From Pseudomarimonas salicorniae (GTDB lineage: Bacteria; Pseudomonadota; Gammaproteobacteria; Xanthomonadales; Xanthomonadaceae): a DNA stretch of 64,000 nucleotides. The stretch lies in assembly GCF_023156535.1 (NCBI RefSeq), contig NZ_JALNMH010000009.1:124001-188000 (forward strand), read 5' to 3'. The notes under the pieces are model-generated. The model searched no databases. It saw only the letters and a list, made by a program, of their open reading frames with translations, and was not told the DNA's origin. This document shows, piece by piece, positions 40,773 through 49,666 of the stretch. The position numbers and the translations under genes were made by a program. Each line of letters starts with the position of its first letter. Within the stretch, counting starts at the first letter, position 1.

Positions 40773-42164
40773 ATGAACCGACGCGAATGGCTGAAGTCTT
40801 CGCTGCTGGCCGGCGCCGGCGCGGGTTCCCTGCTCGGGCCGCTGGGCCAGCTGCGGCTGATCTCCGGCGCCGCCCAGGCCGCCAACAAGGGCGCAGCGGA
40901 CTACCGCGCCCTGGTCTGCGTGTTCCTCTACGGCGGCAACGACAGCTTCAACACCATCGTCCCGCGTGATGCCGCCACCCACGCGGTCTACACCGCCTCG
41001 CGCGGCGGCAGCCTGGTGATCCCTCGCGCCGATGCGCAGGCCCTGCCGCTGAACCCGCTGGCAGCCCCCGCGGGGGGCGGAGAGTACGGCCTGCATCCCG
41101 GCATGCAGGGCCTGCAACAGCTTTTCAATGGCGGGCAGTGCGCGGTGGTGGCCAATGTCGGGCCGCTGACCGTGCCAACCACGCGCAGCCAGTTCCGCAA
41201 CGGCAGCGTACCGGTGCCGCCGCAGCTGTTCTCGCACAACGACCAGATCGTCATGTGGGAGACCTCCCTGCCCGACTCCACCGAGCGCACCGGCTGGGCC
41301 GGCCGCGCAGCCGACCTTTTGAGGTTCGCCAACGCCGAGCAGAGGCTGTCCACCTGCATCTCCCTCAGCGGCGCCAACGGCATGCAGGTGGGCCGCGACG
41401 TGCAGCCCTACTTCATGGGCGTGCAGGGCACCGAATCGATCGATTTCATCGAGAACAGCTGGAACGCGCACCGCCTGGCCAGCTTCGAGGCACTCCAGCA
41501 GTTGGCCGAGCGGCCGACCGCTCATCGTTTCGAGCGCCAGTACGCGTCGGTCATGCGCCGTGCCCGCGACACCCATGCCCTGCTCTCCGCCGCGCTGGAC
41601 GCGACCCCGGCACCGGCCACCGCATTCCCGGCCTCGCGCCTCGGCCGGCAGCTCGCGATGGTGGCGCGGATGATCGCCGCCCGCGAACGGATAGGGGTCA
41701 GCCGCCAGGTCTTCTTTGTCAGCGACGGCGGCTACGACACGCATGACAACCAGCTCGAGGATCATGCCGCCCTGCTGCCCAACCTGTCGGCCAGTCTGCG
41801 CGCCTTCTACGACGCGACGGTGGAACTTGGCGTTGCAAATTCGGTGACCAGCTTTACCGCCAGTGACTTCGGTCGGACGGTCAGCGTCAACGGCGACGGC
41901 ACCGATCACGGCTGGGGCGGCCACCACTTCGTCATCGGCGGCGGCGTCCAGGGTCGCCGCTTCCTCGGCACCATGCCGAACCTGCAGTCGGACGGCCCGG
42001 ACGATGCGGCCTGGGGCCAGATCATCCCGACCACCTCGGTCGACCAGTACGCCGGCACCCTCGCCCGCTGGCTCGGCGCCTCCGACACCGAGATCCGCAG
42101 CACCGTGGTTCCGAACATCGGTCGGTTTGGCGGCAGCGACCCGTACCTGCCGCTGTTTGCCTGA
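40773..42164 (+). CDS. Tat-exported DUF1501 family protein
   Basis: 463 residues. The N-terminus MNRREWLKSSLLAGAGAG is a twin-arginine signal. The mature domain has VCVFLYGGNDSFNTIVP and, near the end, DFGRTVSVNGDGTDHGWGGHHFV, which are DUF1501 (sulfatase-like) signatures; the DHGWGGHH cluster resembles a metal site. It should be folded in the cytoplasm and sent to the periplasm or cell surface. It is paired with the DUF1800 gene and followed by a palindromic repeat unit. Confidence 0.9.
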   Translation: MNRREWLKSSLLAGAGAGSLLGPLGQLRLISGAAQAANKGAADYRALVCVFLYGGNDSFNTIVPRDAATHAVYTASRGGSLVIPRADAQALPLNPLAAPAGGGEYGLHPGMQGLQQLFNGGQCAVVANVGPLTVPTTRSQFRNGSVPVPPQLFSHNDQIVMWETSLPDSTERTGWAGRAADLLRFANAEQRLSTCISLSGANGMQVGRDVQPYFMGVQGTESIDFIENSWNAHRLASFEALQQLAERPTAHRFERQYASVMRRARDTHALLSAALDATPAPATAFPASRLGRQLAMVARMIAARERIGVSRQVFFVSDGGYDTHDNQLEDHAALLPNLSASLRAFYDATVELGVANSVTSFTASDFGRTVSVNGDGTDHGWGGHHFVIGGGVQGRRFLGTMPNLQSDGPDDAAWGQIIPTTSVDQYAGTLARWLGASDTEIRSTVVPNIGRFGGSDPYLPLFA

Positions 42165-42179
42165 TCCGAACGGTAGCAA

Positions 42180-42307
42180 GGGGCGCGAAGTTCGCATTCG
42201 CCCCGGTCCCGCTGTAGGAGCCAGCTTGCTGGCGATAGTCGCCCCGGATGGGACGATCGCCAGCAAGCTGGCTCCTACATTCGGGTGTTGTGGAAGGTCT
42301 TCTTTGC
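42180..42307. repeat. Palindromic repeat unit A, copy 2
   Basis: Perfect 24-base arms at 42213-42236 and 42256-42279 with core GGAGCCAGCTTGCTGG, between flanks GGGCGCGAAGTTCGCATTCG and GGAAGGTCTTCTTTGC. The full unit matches 46427-46563 in inverted orientation. It fills the gap between the DUF1501 gene and the convergent 42349 gene. Confidence 0.9.
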
Positions 42308-42348
42308 ACCCGAACGGCCCCTTCCCGAACCCGAGTCCGGCCGCCGCC

Positions 42349-42714
42349 TCACAGCGCCTGCGGCAGGCGCGGTCTGAGGGCGAGGTCGATAATCCAGGCG
42401 CCAGCAAGGCCGGCAAGGGTGAGGGCCGGCCAGGCCAGTTCGTTCAATGGGGGGACGGCCCATCCGGCCAGCGCCTTGCCGAGGATGGGCGTGGCGCTGC
42501 CAAGGCCGGCCAGCAGCATGGCGGTGAGCAGCAGGCCCACCAACCAGGCGTCCAGCGCGCCGCCGGATTCGCGGGCATCGACCCGGGCCTGCATCCGCCG
42601 GGCGAAATCCGCCGGCGGCGACGGCGACGGCGCCTGCTGCAGCAGGCGATGGAAATAGGAATGCTGGGGGTCCTGGCCGTGCTCGGCCCCATGAGGATCT
42701 CGGAAAGCGTTCAT
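42349..42714 (-). CDS. Membrane protein, probable anti-sigma partner
   Basis: 121 residues, overlapping the ECF sigma stop by four bases (ATGA). The soluble N-terminus contains HSYFHRLLQQAP and PADFARRMQARVDA, then two membrane helices at about 56-76 and 92-111, with only a few residues after. A two-gene operon with an ECF sigma factor suggests an anti-sigma role, but there is no HxxxCxxC zinc motif, so this is inference from position and topology. Confidence 0.55.
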   Translation of the reverse strand: MNAFRDPHGAEHGQDPQHSYFHRLLQQAPSPSPPADFARRMQARVDARESGGALDAWLVGLLLTAMLLAGLGSATPILGKALAGWAVPPLNELAWPALTLAGLAGAWIIDLALRPRLPQAL

Positions 42715-43271
42715 GCGGCCACTCCCATGTCCTGGTTGATGTACCCACGCAGCGCGGCGCGCGCGCGGAACAGATAGTTCTTGACGGTGCCCGGCGGCTG
42801 GCCGGTGATCTCGGCGATCTCCGTGATGCTCAGCTCCTCGAGGTGATAGAGGGTGATGAGCGTGCGCTGGATCGGTGAGAGGCGCACGAGCGCCGCCTCG
42901 ATGCGCTGGCCGAGGTCGGCGCGCATCAGGTCGGCTTCGAGATCGCCGGGGGCGGCGATGTGATCGAGCGGGTCGACCTGGTCATCGCCGTGCTCGGCAA
43001 TGGCGATCTTTCTGCGCTCCAGATGGCGGCCGGCGACCGAAAAGGCGATCTGGCCAATCCAGGTGGAGAGGCTCGCGTCGTAGCGGAATCCGCCGAGGTA
43101 GCGGTGTACGCGAAGAAAGACCTCCTGGCACAGGTCCTCGCAGTCCTGGCGGTTCTGCACCATCCGGTAGACCAGGCTCCAGACCATGCGCTGATGGCGC
43201 GTGACCAGACGCTCGAAGGCCTGGGGGCGCCGCGCCAAGACAGCTTCGATGATCGACCGGTCTTCGTCCAT
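42711..43271 (-). CDS. ECF-type RNA polymerase sigma factor
   Basis: 186 residues. Region 2 (about 15-85) contains MVWSLVYRMVQNRQDCEDLCQEVFLRVHR-type sequence, with the DLCQEVFL core that binds the -10 element. Region 4 (about 125-178) has LSPIQRTLITLYHLEELS and IAEITGQPPGTVKNYLFRAR, the helix-turn-helix for the -35. It is followed by a small membrane protein and is divergent from a DUF6249-like gene that may be its target. Confidence 0.93.
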   Translation of the reverse strand: MDEDRSIIEAVLARRPQAFERLVTRHQRMVWSLVYRMVQNRQDCEDLCQEVFLRVHRYLGGFRYDASLSTWIGQIAFSVAGRHLERRKIAIAEHGDDQVDPLDHIAAPGDLEADLMRADLGQRIEAALVRLSPIQRTLITLYHLEELSITEIAEITGQPPGTVKNYLFRARAALRGYINQDMGVAA

Positions 43272-43401
43272 TCAGCGTTTGAGCCGGCAACCGCGATTCC
43301 GGTTGCATCCCGCCCGTCGGCGCACCCGCGGTCGGGAGCCTGCAACCGAAACCGCACTGGACGTATCTGACTGGCCAAACCCCAACAAGCGAGGCCGCCC
43401 C

Positions 43402-43728
43402 ATGCAGTTCGAATTCCTGATCCCGATCGTCTTGTTCATCGCCATCGCAGCGTCGATCAAGTTCGTGATGGAGTACCGCTTCCGCCGCCGGTTGGCGGAA
43501 ACCCACGCCTCGGAGGATCTGGTCCGTGCCATGCTCGTGGCCGACGAACAGGGTCGCAGGACGGGCGCCCTCAAGTGGGGAATTGTACTGACCCTGGTCG
43601 GGTTCGCCTTCGGCTTGATCGACCTGCTCGGCCTCGGCCCTGACGATCCGGCCACCTACGGCTTCCTGATCGGCTCGGCTGGCCTCGGCATGCTGGGTTT
43701 CCACTTCTACTCGCGGCAGTCGGGCTAG
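43402..43728 (+). CDS. Small membrane protein, DUF6249-like
   Basis: 108 residues from ATG 43402. Helix 1 is at about 5-22, a charged middle (EYRFRRRLAETHASEDLVRAML) follows, and two more helices span about 57-76 and 86-102. The layout matches DUF6249 membrane proteins, often encoded beside ECF sigma operons in xanthomonads (recalled, not checked). It is divergent from the sigma gene, with 130 bases between. Confidence 0.6.
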   Translation: MQFEFLIPIVLFIAIAASIKFVMEYRFRRRLAETHASEDLVRAMLVADEQGRRTGALKWGIVLTLVGFAFGLIDLLGLGPDDPATYGFLIGSAGLGMLGFHFYSRQSG

Positions 43729-43811
43729 CTATTCAAGCGCCCTGGATGTCGGCAAGCGGGGCGCGAGGACACGCTGCGGACCGGTCCACCCGGACGGCGC
43801 GGCCGCCGCGC

Positions 43812-45278
43812 TCAGGTGCCGCAAAAGGTCTGCAGGACGCGTTCGGCGGGCTTGGGCGGGCGCATCCAGTCGAGCTGCTCGGGGCCGTCGTCGAAGGGCC
43901 GCAGACAGGCGGCCAGCAGATTGTTGAAGGACTGGAAGTCGCCGCCGGTCGCCGCGGCGATCGCGGCCTCGATGCGATGATTACGCGGAATCACCGCTGG
44001 GTTGCTCGAGCGCATCCTGCGGGCCGCCGCTTCCGGCGTGGTCCCCTGCGCGGCCAGCCGCTGCCGCCAGCGTGGCAGCCAGGCTTCAAGGACATCGGCG
44101 GGCAGCGGGGGCAGCGCCTCGGGCCAATGGGCGCTGTCGAGCAGGTGGGCGAGCTGCCTGAAGGAAAGCGTGTAGTCGAGCTGCTCGCGCTCCAGCGTGG
44201 CCAGCAGGTCCTGGATCAGCGCCTGGTCGTCGTCGACAGGCGATTGAAAGCCGAGCTTGAGGCCAATGTGGACCAGCCAGGCTTGCTGGAACTGCCGCGG
44301 AAAGTCGTCGATCGGCGCGCGTCCGAGGGCGATGGCGCGTTCCTCGTCGGCGTCGATAAGGGGCAACAGGCATTCGGCCAGCCGGGCCAGGTTCCACTGC
44401 GCGATGGCCGGCTGGTTGCTGAAGGCATACCGGCCGCCGCGATCGATCGAGCTGAACACCTTGTTCGACTGGTACTCGTCAAGGAAGGCGCAGGGGCCGT
44501 AGTCGATGGTCTCGCCGGAGAGGGCCATATTGTCCGTGTTCATCACCCCGTGGACGAAGCCGATCGAAAGCCAGCGCGCGACGAGGTCGGCCTGGCGGGC
44601 GCAGACCCGCTCCAGCAGCGCCAGCGGGGGAATCTCGGCCTGGCGGCAGTCCGGATCGTGGCGATCGATCACCCAGTCGGTCAGCGCGCGCAGCGAGGGC
44701 AGGTCCCGGCGGGCGGCAAAGTACTCGAAGGTGCCGACCCGGACATGGCTTCGCGCCACCCTGGCCAGCACCGCGGCCGGCTGGGGTCCGGCCTCGCGCA
44801 TGACGTGGTCGCCGGTCGCCACAGCGGCCAGGGAGCGCGTGCTCGGCACGCCCAGCGCATGCATGGACTCGGCCACGATCACCTCGCGCAGGACCGGCCC
44901 CAGCGCCGCCTTGCCGTCGCCACCGCGCGAGAAAGGCGTCCGCCCGCTGCCCTTGAGCTGCAGCTCGGCCCGGCCTGCGGGCAGCTGCAGGTCGCCCAGC
45001 AGCAGGGCCCGTCCGTCGCCGAGCTGTGGCACGAAGTGGCCGAACTGATGCCCGGCATAGGCCGTCGCGTAGCCCTCGCCGTGCGCCGGGGCGCGGGCGC
45101 CGCAGAGCAGGTTCGGGTCCGGCTCTGCGGCGGCGGGCCAGCCGCTCTGCTCGGCCAGCGCGGCGTTCCAGTAGAGCATCCGCGGTGCGGGCGCCGGCGC
45201 ACCGGCCTGGCCGGCGCAGAAGCGACCGCCCAGGGCGGCGTATTCGGGAGGCAGCAGCCAGTTTTCCTCGGAGCTCAT
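43812..45278 (-). CDS. selO: Protein adenylyltransferase SelO (YdiU family)
   Basis: 488 residues from ATG 45278. A pseudokinase fold with the family motifs YAGHQFGHFVPQLGDGRA, LQLKGSGRTPFSRGGDG, SMHALGVPSTRSLA, HGVMNTDNMALSGETIDYGP and DYGPCAFLD. SelO transfers AMP from ATP to Ser/Thr/Tyr of target proteins and protects against oxidative stress in E. coli. The C-terminus reads QTFCGT with an ordinary cysteine, so no selenocysteine is needed. It is divergent from the GGDEF gene with 82 bases between. Confidence 0.95.
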   Translation of the reverse strand: MSSEENWLLPPEYAALGGRFCAGQAGAPAPAPRMLYWNAALAEQSGWPAAAEPDPNLLCGARAPAHGEGYATAYAGHQFGHFVPQLGDGRALLLGDLQLPAGRAELQLKGSGRTPFSRGGDGKAALGPVLREVIVAESMHALGVPSTRSLAAVATGDHVMREAGPQPAAVLARVARSHVRVGTFEYFAARRDLPSLRALTDWVIDRHDPDCRQAEIPPLALLERVCARQADLVARWLSIGFVHGVMNTDNMALSGETIDYGPCAFLDEYQSNKVFSSIDRGGRYAFSNQPAIAQWNLARLAECLLPLIDADEERAIALGRAPIDDFPRQFQQAWLVHIGLKLGFQSPVDDDQALIQDLLATLEREQLDYTLSFRQLAHLLDSAHWPEALPPLPADVLEAWLPRWRQRLAAQGTTPEAAARRMRSSNPAVIPRNHRIEAAIAAATGGDFQSFNNLLAACLRPFDDGPEQLDWMRPPKPAERVLQTFCGT

Positions 45279-45360
45279 CGCCCCAAGGATACGCGCGCCG
45301 GCGCGTGGCCTGCGCGAGCCCCGGGCCGCGTGGCACACTGGAATCGTTCTCCGCCTTCCG

Positions 45361-46392
45361 ATGCTGCCGATGAGCCTGCAAGGTGCCCGCTGGCTGGACG
45401 AAGTGGTCAAGCTCACCGCGATCCGCGACGTCGAGCTGCTGGAGCTGTCCCTGCTGCACACCCTGCGCGAGTTCCTGGCGCCCGAAGCGCTGTCGCTGTT
45501 CCGCCTGGATGCCCAGGGACGTCCGGTTTACGAGATGCGCTGCGGGCGCGAGGGCGCTCCGAGCATCCTTGAGCGGCCGGCCATCGACCCCGAGGTGCTG
45601 GCGCTCGCTCGTGACATCGGTCGCGGTGGCGGGGCGTCCTTCCACCACGGGCCGGGACTGGGAGTGTTCGCCGTCTCCGAGATGCGCGGCCTGCCGACCT
45701 TCCTCGTGGTGCGCGGCATCGCCGCCGAGGACGTCGCCTCGCTGCGCATGATCCAGGGCTTCCTTCGCTTCTTCGAGAACTACTGCGGTCTGCTCGAATA
45801 CTCGCAGCGCGACCAGCTGACCGGACTGATGAACCGGAAGACCTTCGACGAGAGCGTCTACAAGCTGTTCGCCGCAAGTCCGCAAGCACTGGCCGAGCCG
45901 GGTCCGGTGGCCGAAGAGCGCCGCGGCGGCGGGCATACCGGCGAGCACTGGATGGCCATGGTCGACATCGACCACTTCAAGCGTATCAATGACAGCCATG
46001 GACACCTCTATGGTGACGAGGTGCTGCTGCTTGTGGCCCAGCTGATGAAATGCCAGTTCCGCAAGACCGACATGCTGTTCCGCTTCGGCGGCGAGGAGTT
46101 CGTCATCATCGCAAGACGCCTCGAGCGCGGCGCCGCGCTGAATCTCTTCGAGCGCCTGCGCAGCGCCATCGCCGCCCAGCGATTCCCGCAGATACGCCAG
46201 GTCACGGCGAGCCTCGGTCTGACCCGGGTGGTTCGCGGCACGCCCATCCCGGTGCTGTTGGACCGTGCCGACAAGGCGCTCTACTTCGCCAAGCAGAACG
46301 GTCGCGACCGCGTCGCGGTGTACGAGGACCTGCTGGATGAGGGCAAGGTGGCCGAGGCGCAGATCGAGACGGGCAGCGTGGATCTGTTCTGA
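45361..46392 (+). CDS. Diguanylate cyclase (GGDEF) with N-terminal sensor region
   Basis: 343 residues from ATG 45361; ATG 45370 is equally possible, and neither has a clear ribosome site. Residues about 15-140 look like a GAF-type sensor. The GGDEF domain has DQLTGLMNRKTFD, MVDIDHFKRINDSHGH, and the intact active site RFGGEEF (GGEEF at 243-247), with an RxxD inhibitory site RKTD exactly five residues before it. It should make cyclic di-GMP, with product inhibition. No membrane segment is visible. The next feature downstream is a repeat unit. Confidence 0.9.
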   Translation: MLPMSLQGARWLDEVVKLTAIRDVELLELSLLHTLREFLAPEALSLFRLDAQGRPVYEMRCGREGAPSILERPAIDPEVLALARDIGRGGGASFHHGPGLGVFAVSEMRGLPTFLVVRGIAAEDVASLRMIQGFLRFFENYCGLLEYSQRDQLTGLMNRKTFDESVYKLFAASPQALAEPGPVAEERRGGGHTGEHWMAMVDIDHFKRINDSHGHLYGDEVLLLVAQLMKCQFRKTDMLFRFGGEEFVIIARRLERGAALNLFERLRSAIAAQRFPQIRQVTASLGLTRVVRGTPIPVLLDRADKALYFAKQNGRDRVAVYEDLLDEGKVAEAQIETGSVDLF

Positions 46393-46426
46393 GCCAGGCT
46401 TCCGTTGGCTGCTGAGGAATGGCCGG

Positions 46427-46563
46427 TCCGGGCGCAAAGAAGACCTTCCACAACGCCCGAATGTAGGAGCCAGCTTGCTGGCGATCGTCCCATCCGGGGC
46501 GCCTATCGCCAGCAAGCTGGCTCCTACAGCGGGACCGGGGCGAATGCGAACTTCGCGCCCGAA
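46427..46563. repeat. Palindromic repeat unit A, copy 3
   Basis: 24-base arms at 46462-46485 and 46505-46528 (core GGAGCCAGCTTGCTGG). The flanks GGGCGCAAAGAAGACCTTCC and GGGGCGAATGCGAACTTCG are those of 42180-42307, but in the opposite order, so the two are inverted copies 4.2 kb apart. Confidence 0.9.
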
Positions 46564-46586
46564 TCGTCCGTCCGATCTCGCGACGG

Positions 46587-47840
46587 CTACAGGCCCAGCA
46601 CCAGATCCTCGGCCTCGACCCGGTCGACGCGGATGCGGTTGGCGAACAGGGAAAAAGCGAGCATGCCGGCCAGGCCATTGGTTCGCTTGAGCCAGTGCGG
46701 CAGGTAGAGCGGCTCGGCGATGACGCCCTGCTCGAACATCGGCTCGAGGGTGAACACGTCATGCAGGGCCATCTTGCCGGCGAAAAGCAGGTGCGTGAGG
46801 TTGAGCCGGCGGTTCTTCAGCGCCCAGCGAAAGAAAGTGTGGATGCTGAGCAGGCCATGCAGGTAGACGGTGTCCTTGGTGAATGCGGTGCCTCCCGTAA
46901 CCGGGCTGCCGCGGAACACCCGCATCGCCGATGTGAAACTCTCGATCTCGTTCTGGCCGGCGGCGCGGAACAGCTTGAAGACCTCAATGAAGTCGGCCCC
47001 GTCCAGGGCCCGGTCGATGGCGATGATGCGCAGCGAGATGCGCTTGAGCCGCTGGATGTCGATGGCGCCGGTGATCAGTTCGGCAAAGGTCGCCAGACCC
47101 TCCTGGGTGGCGGTGATCCGCGGCGGCGCGCGGCCGAGGCTCTTGAGGTAGGGCTGCTCACGGCCGTTGAGGGCGGTCAGCGAGTGGACGAAGGCCTCGT
47201 GCTCGAGCAGCTGCTGGCGGTCGTACTCGGTGAAACCGGTCGAGGCGCGCAGGCGGATACGCGTGGCGCCGGCCGCTGCCTTCGGCGTCAAGTCCGGGTC
47301 GATCAGCACCTGCACCTTGTGGTGGACGAAGAAGTTGTCCAGCGTGTGCTGCAGTTCCTGCTGCATGATCGAGGCCGAGAGCACGTAGTCGGCCTCGTTG
47401 ATGAAATCGCCGGCGTCGACCTCCTCGGCAAGACCGACGAAATGCCGCGCGGCGTCGAGGTTCGACAGGTCACTGCCGGGCAGGCGGTCACCCGGGCGGC
47501 CGAACAGGCGCATCGAGTGCCAGAACATGTCCGGCTTGCCCATCGACTGCAGCAGGTCGGCGGTGACCTGATAGCTGATCACGGTGCGGCGCAGGTATTC
47601 GCCCAGGGGGTGCCCGGGATCGGCGGCGTCATGGATCGCGCCGAGCTCTTCGTGGACGGCGCTGAAATCACGTCGCGGATACTCGACGTGGGGCAGCTCG
47701 GGCTGGCCCGCGTGCCAGCGTTCAAGGAAGCGGTCGCGGACCCGGGCCGGCCAGCTGACGTCGGTCATCAGCTTGATCGGTCTGACCGCCTCGCAGAGCC
47801 GGGCGTCGAGCGCGGCATGGTGTTCGACATGGGCGTCCAT
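46587..47840 (-). CDS. DUF1704 metalloprotease-like protein with QEGLA motif
   Basis: 417 residues. A putative zinc site HEAFVH (214-219) is followed by ATQEGLATFAE (QEGLA at 246-250), the motif for which the family was named (flavohemoglobin expression-modulating QEGLA motif protein, DUF1704). Helix-rich throughout, with no signal peptide or membrane helix evident. Relatives include the eukaryotic MATCAP tubulin carboxypeptidases, so peptidase activity is likely, but substrate and bacterial role are unknown. No flavohemoglobin gene is near. It is 102 bases downstream of rsgA on the same strand. Confidence 0.88.
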   Translation of the reverse strand: MDAHVEHHAALDARLCEAVRPIKLMTDVSWPARVRDRFLERWHAGQPELPHVEYPRRDFSAVHEELGAIHDAADPGHPLGEYLRRTVISYQVTADLLQSMGKPDMFWHSMRLFGRPGDRLPGSDLSNLDAARHFVGLAEEVDAGDFINEADYVLSASIMQQELQHTLDNFFVHHKVQVLIDPDLTPKAAAGATRIRLRASTGFTEYDRQQLLEHEAFVHSLTALNGREQPYLKSLGRAPPRITATQEGLATFAELITGAIDIQRLKRISLRIIAIDRALDGADFIEVFKLFRAAGQNEIESFTSAMRVFRGSPVTGGTAFTKDTVYLHGLLSIHTFFRWALKNRRLNLTHLLFAGKMALHDVFTLEPMFEQGVIAEPLYLPHWLKRTNGLAGMLAFSLFANRIRVDRVEAEDLVLGL

Positions 47841-47942
47841 CGCCAGCCTCCGCGCCCGGTCGGGGCGCGCCTTGACCGATGATGCGCCAATCCGACCTTG
47901 CAGCGAATGGTCCCTTCGGCCACCCCGCCAGGGGCGGGAGAC

Positions 47943-49031
47943 TCAGTGCTGCCCGTACTTGTCGTCGAGCCGCTTGTGCAGGGCGCGGGTCTGCACGCGA
48001 TCGCCCTGCCGTTTAGCGCGCTGCGCGGCCTGGGCCTGGCCGGCCTCGGCCAGCTCGCCGTGCAGCTTGAAGTACTGGGCAAGGCGCCCGGCATCCAGCG
48101 CCCCCGACTCCAGCGCCGCGCGCACCGCGCAGCCGGGTTCGCGGTCGTGGCGGCAGTCGCGGAAGCGGCATTCGCCTGCGAGCTTTTCGATGTCCTCGAA
48201 ACCACCCTCGGCGAGGTCCTCGTCGCCGGTCAGCTTCAGCTCGCGCATGCCGGGGGTATCGACCAGGCAGGCGCCGCCGGGCAGCGGGATCAGCGCCCGG
48301 TGCGTGGTGGTGTGGCGGCCGCGAGAGTCGGTCTCGCGCACCGCGCCGGTCTTCTGCCGCTCGATACCGAGCAGGGCATTGGTCAGGGTCGACTTGCCGG
48401 CACCCGAGCTGCCGACCAGCACCAGCGTGCGGCCTGGCAGGGTCCACTTCTCAAGCGATTCCCGCGAAGCCAGCTCGCGGGCGTTCAGGGCGACGATGGC
48501 GATGCCCTGCCCCTCGATTGCGGAGAGCTCAGCCAGCCGGGACTCGAGGTCGGCGCAGAGATCGCGTTTGGTGAGCACCACCACCGGCTCGCTGCCGCTG
48601 GCCCGCACCAGCATGACGTAGCGCTCCAGCCGACGCGGGCTGAAGTCACCGTCGAGGCCGCAGACCACCAGAACGGTGTCGACGTTGGCAGCGATCAGCT
48701 GGCGCTGATAGTGCTCACCGGCAGCGCCGCGCGAGAGCAAGGCGCTGCGCGGCAGCAGCTGCAGGATCTGGTCATGCACGGGATCGAGCAGGACCCAGTC
48801 ACCGACCGCGGCGCGCGCCTCGGGATCGATGTTGCGCCGCGTCCAGGCCGAGGGCGACCCGACCGCAAAGTCATCCCCGCCCTCGGTGACCCGGTAGCCC
48901 GACCGGTGCTGCTCGACCACCCGTGCCAGCCGACCCTCCGGCCGCTGCCGGTCGAGCCACTCTGCGGCAGGCAGGTCATCGCGCCAGCCATAGCGACGGA
49001 GGGGATGGGACGATACGGGGCGGGCTTCCAT
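47943..49031 (-). CDS. rsgA: Ribosome small-subunit-dependent GTPase RsgA
   Basis: 362 residues from ATG 49031; the longer open frame is not conserved-looking. N-terminal OB domain, then a circularly permuted GTPase: G4 TKRD (154-157) precedes G1 GSSGAGKS (207-214) and G3 DTPG (258-261). The C-terminal zinc site is Cys288, Cys293, His295, Cys301. RsgA helps late 30S maturation. It is divergent from the DUF4345 gene, 106 bases apart. Confidence 0.95.
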   Translation of the reverse strand: MEARPVSSHPLRRYGWRDDLPAAEWLDRQRPEGRLARVVEQHRSGYRVTEGGDDFAVGSPSAWTRRNIDPEARAAVGDWVLLDPVHDQILQLLPRSALLSRGAAGEHYQRQLIAANVDTVLVVCGLDGDFSPRRLERYVMLVRASGSEPVVVLTKRDLCADLESRLAELSAIEGQGIAIVALNARELASRESLEKWTLPGRTLVLVGSSGAGKSTLTNALLGIERQKTGAVRETDSRGRHTTTHRALIPLPGGACLVDTPGMRELKLTGDEDLAEGGFEDIEKLAGECRFRDCRHDREPGCAVRAALESGALDAGRLAQYFKLHGELAEAGQAQAAQRAKRQGDRVQTRALHKRLDDKYGQH

Positions 49032-49137
49032 GGCGGCAGAGTGTGGGGCCGGCCACCGCCGCGCGCCAGCCTTGCCGCGTTCACCGGACGGCGACCGCCG
49101 TGCCCTACCCTCTTCTCTGCTCAAGCGGAGGCCCGCC

Positions 49138-49530
49138 ATGCGCGCCAGACTGGAAAGAACGCTTCTATGGGTGGCCGGGCTCGGCTTCGTAGGCTTCGGG
49201 CTCGCCTTCCTGGTCGCACCGCTGCGCACCCTGGCCGAGGCCGGCATCGAGATCGAGGGCGCGCTGGCGGCCGTGGAGCTGCGCGCGTTCTACGGCGGCC
49301 TGGAGCTGGGCCTCGGCAGCTTGCTGCTGGCCGCGGCGCTGCGCGAGGAGTACAGACGCGCCGGCCTCTGGCTGTGCCTGGCCTCCTATGGCGCGATCGG
49401 TCTCACCCGCGCCGCGGGCATGTGGGTGGAGGGGGTGAGCACGCCGTTCCTGTGGTTCGCCGTCGCGGTGGAGATCGGCCTCGGGGCCGGCGCCGCCCTC
49501 GCCCTGCGTTCGAACCAGGCCATGCGCTGA
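49138..49530 (+). CDS. DUF4345-like membrane protein
   Basis: 130 residues from ATG 49138, with GCGGAGG seven bases upstream. Four hydrophobic helices at about 8-28, 46-66, 75-94 and 102-121, with LRAFYGGLELGLG between helices 1 and 2, which resembles DUF4345. Inner membrane; function unknown. A short GC-rich palindrome plus five Ts at 49576-49592 follows. Confidence 0.65.
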   Translation: MRARLERTLLWVAGLGFVGFGLAFLVAPLRTLAEAGIEIEGALAAVELRAFYGGLELGLGSLLLAAALREEYRRAGLWLCLASYGAIGLTRAAGMWVEGVSTPFLWFAVAVEIGLGAGAALALRSNQAMR

Positions 49531-49575
49531 GCCCTGCGCTGCATGGCAGCATGAGCAGCGCTCATGAGCAGAGGC

Positions 49576-49592
49576 CGGGCATGCCCGTTTTT
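49576..49592 (+). terminator. Weak candidate terminator
   Basis: The palindrome CGGGCATGCCCG (49576-49587) is followed directly by TTTTT. The stem is only four or five base pairs once a loop is allowed, so termination may be inefficient. Confidence 0.3.
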
Positions 49593-49666
49593 CGCCACAA
49601 ATTGCCCGGCGCAGGGGGCAAATCTGCGGTAGTCTCCGCCTTCACGCACCGTCTACCCCCGCCGCC

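Noticed and set aside
43812-45278. Selenocysteine at the SelO C-terminus
   Set aside because: The relevant codon encodes an ordinary cysteine in QTFCGT; no in-frame TGA before the stop.
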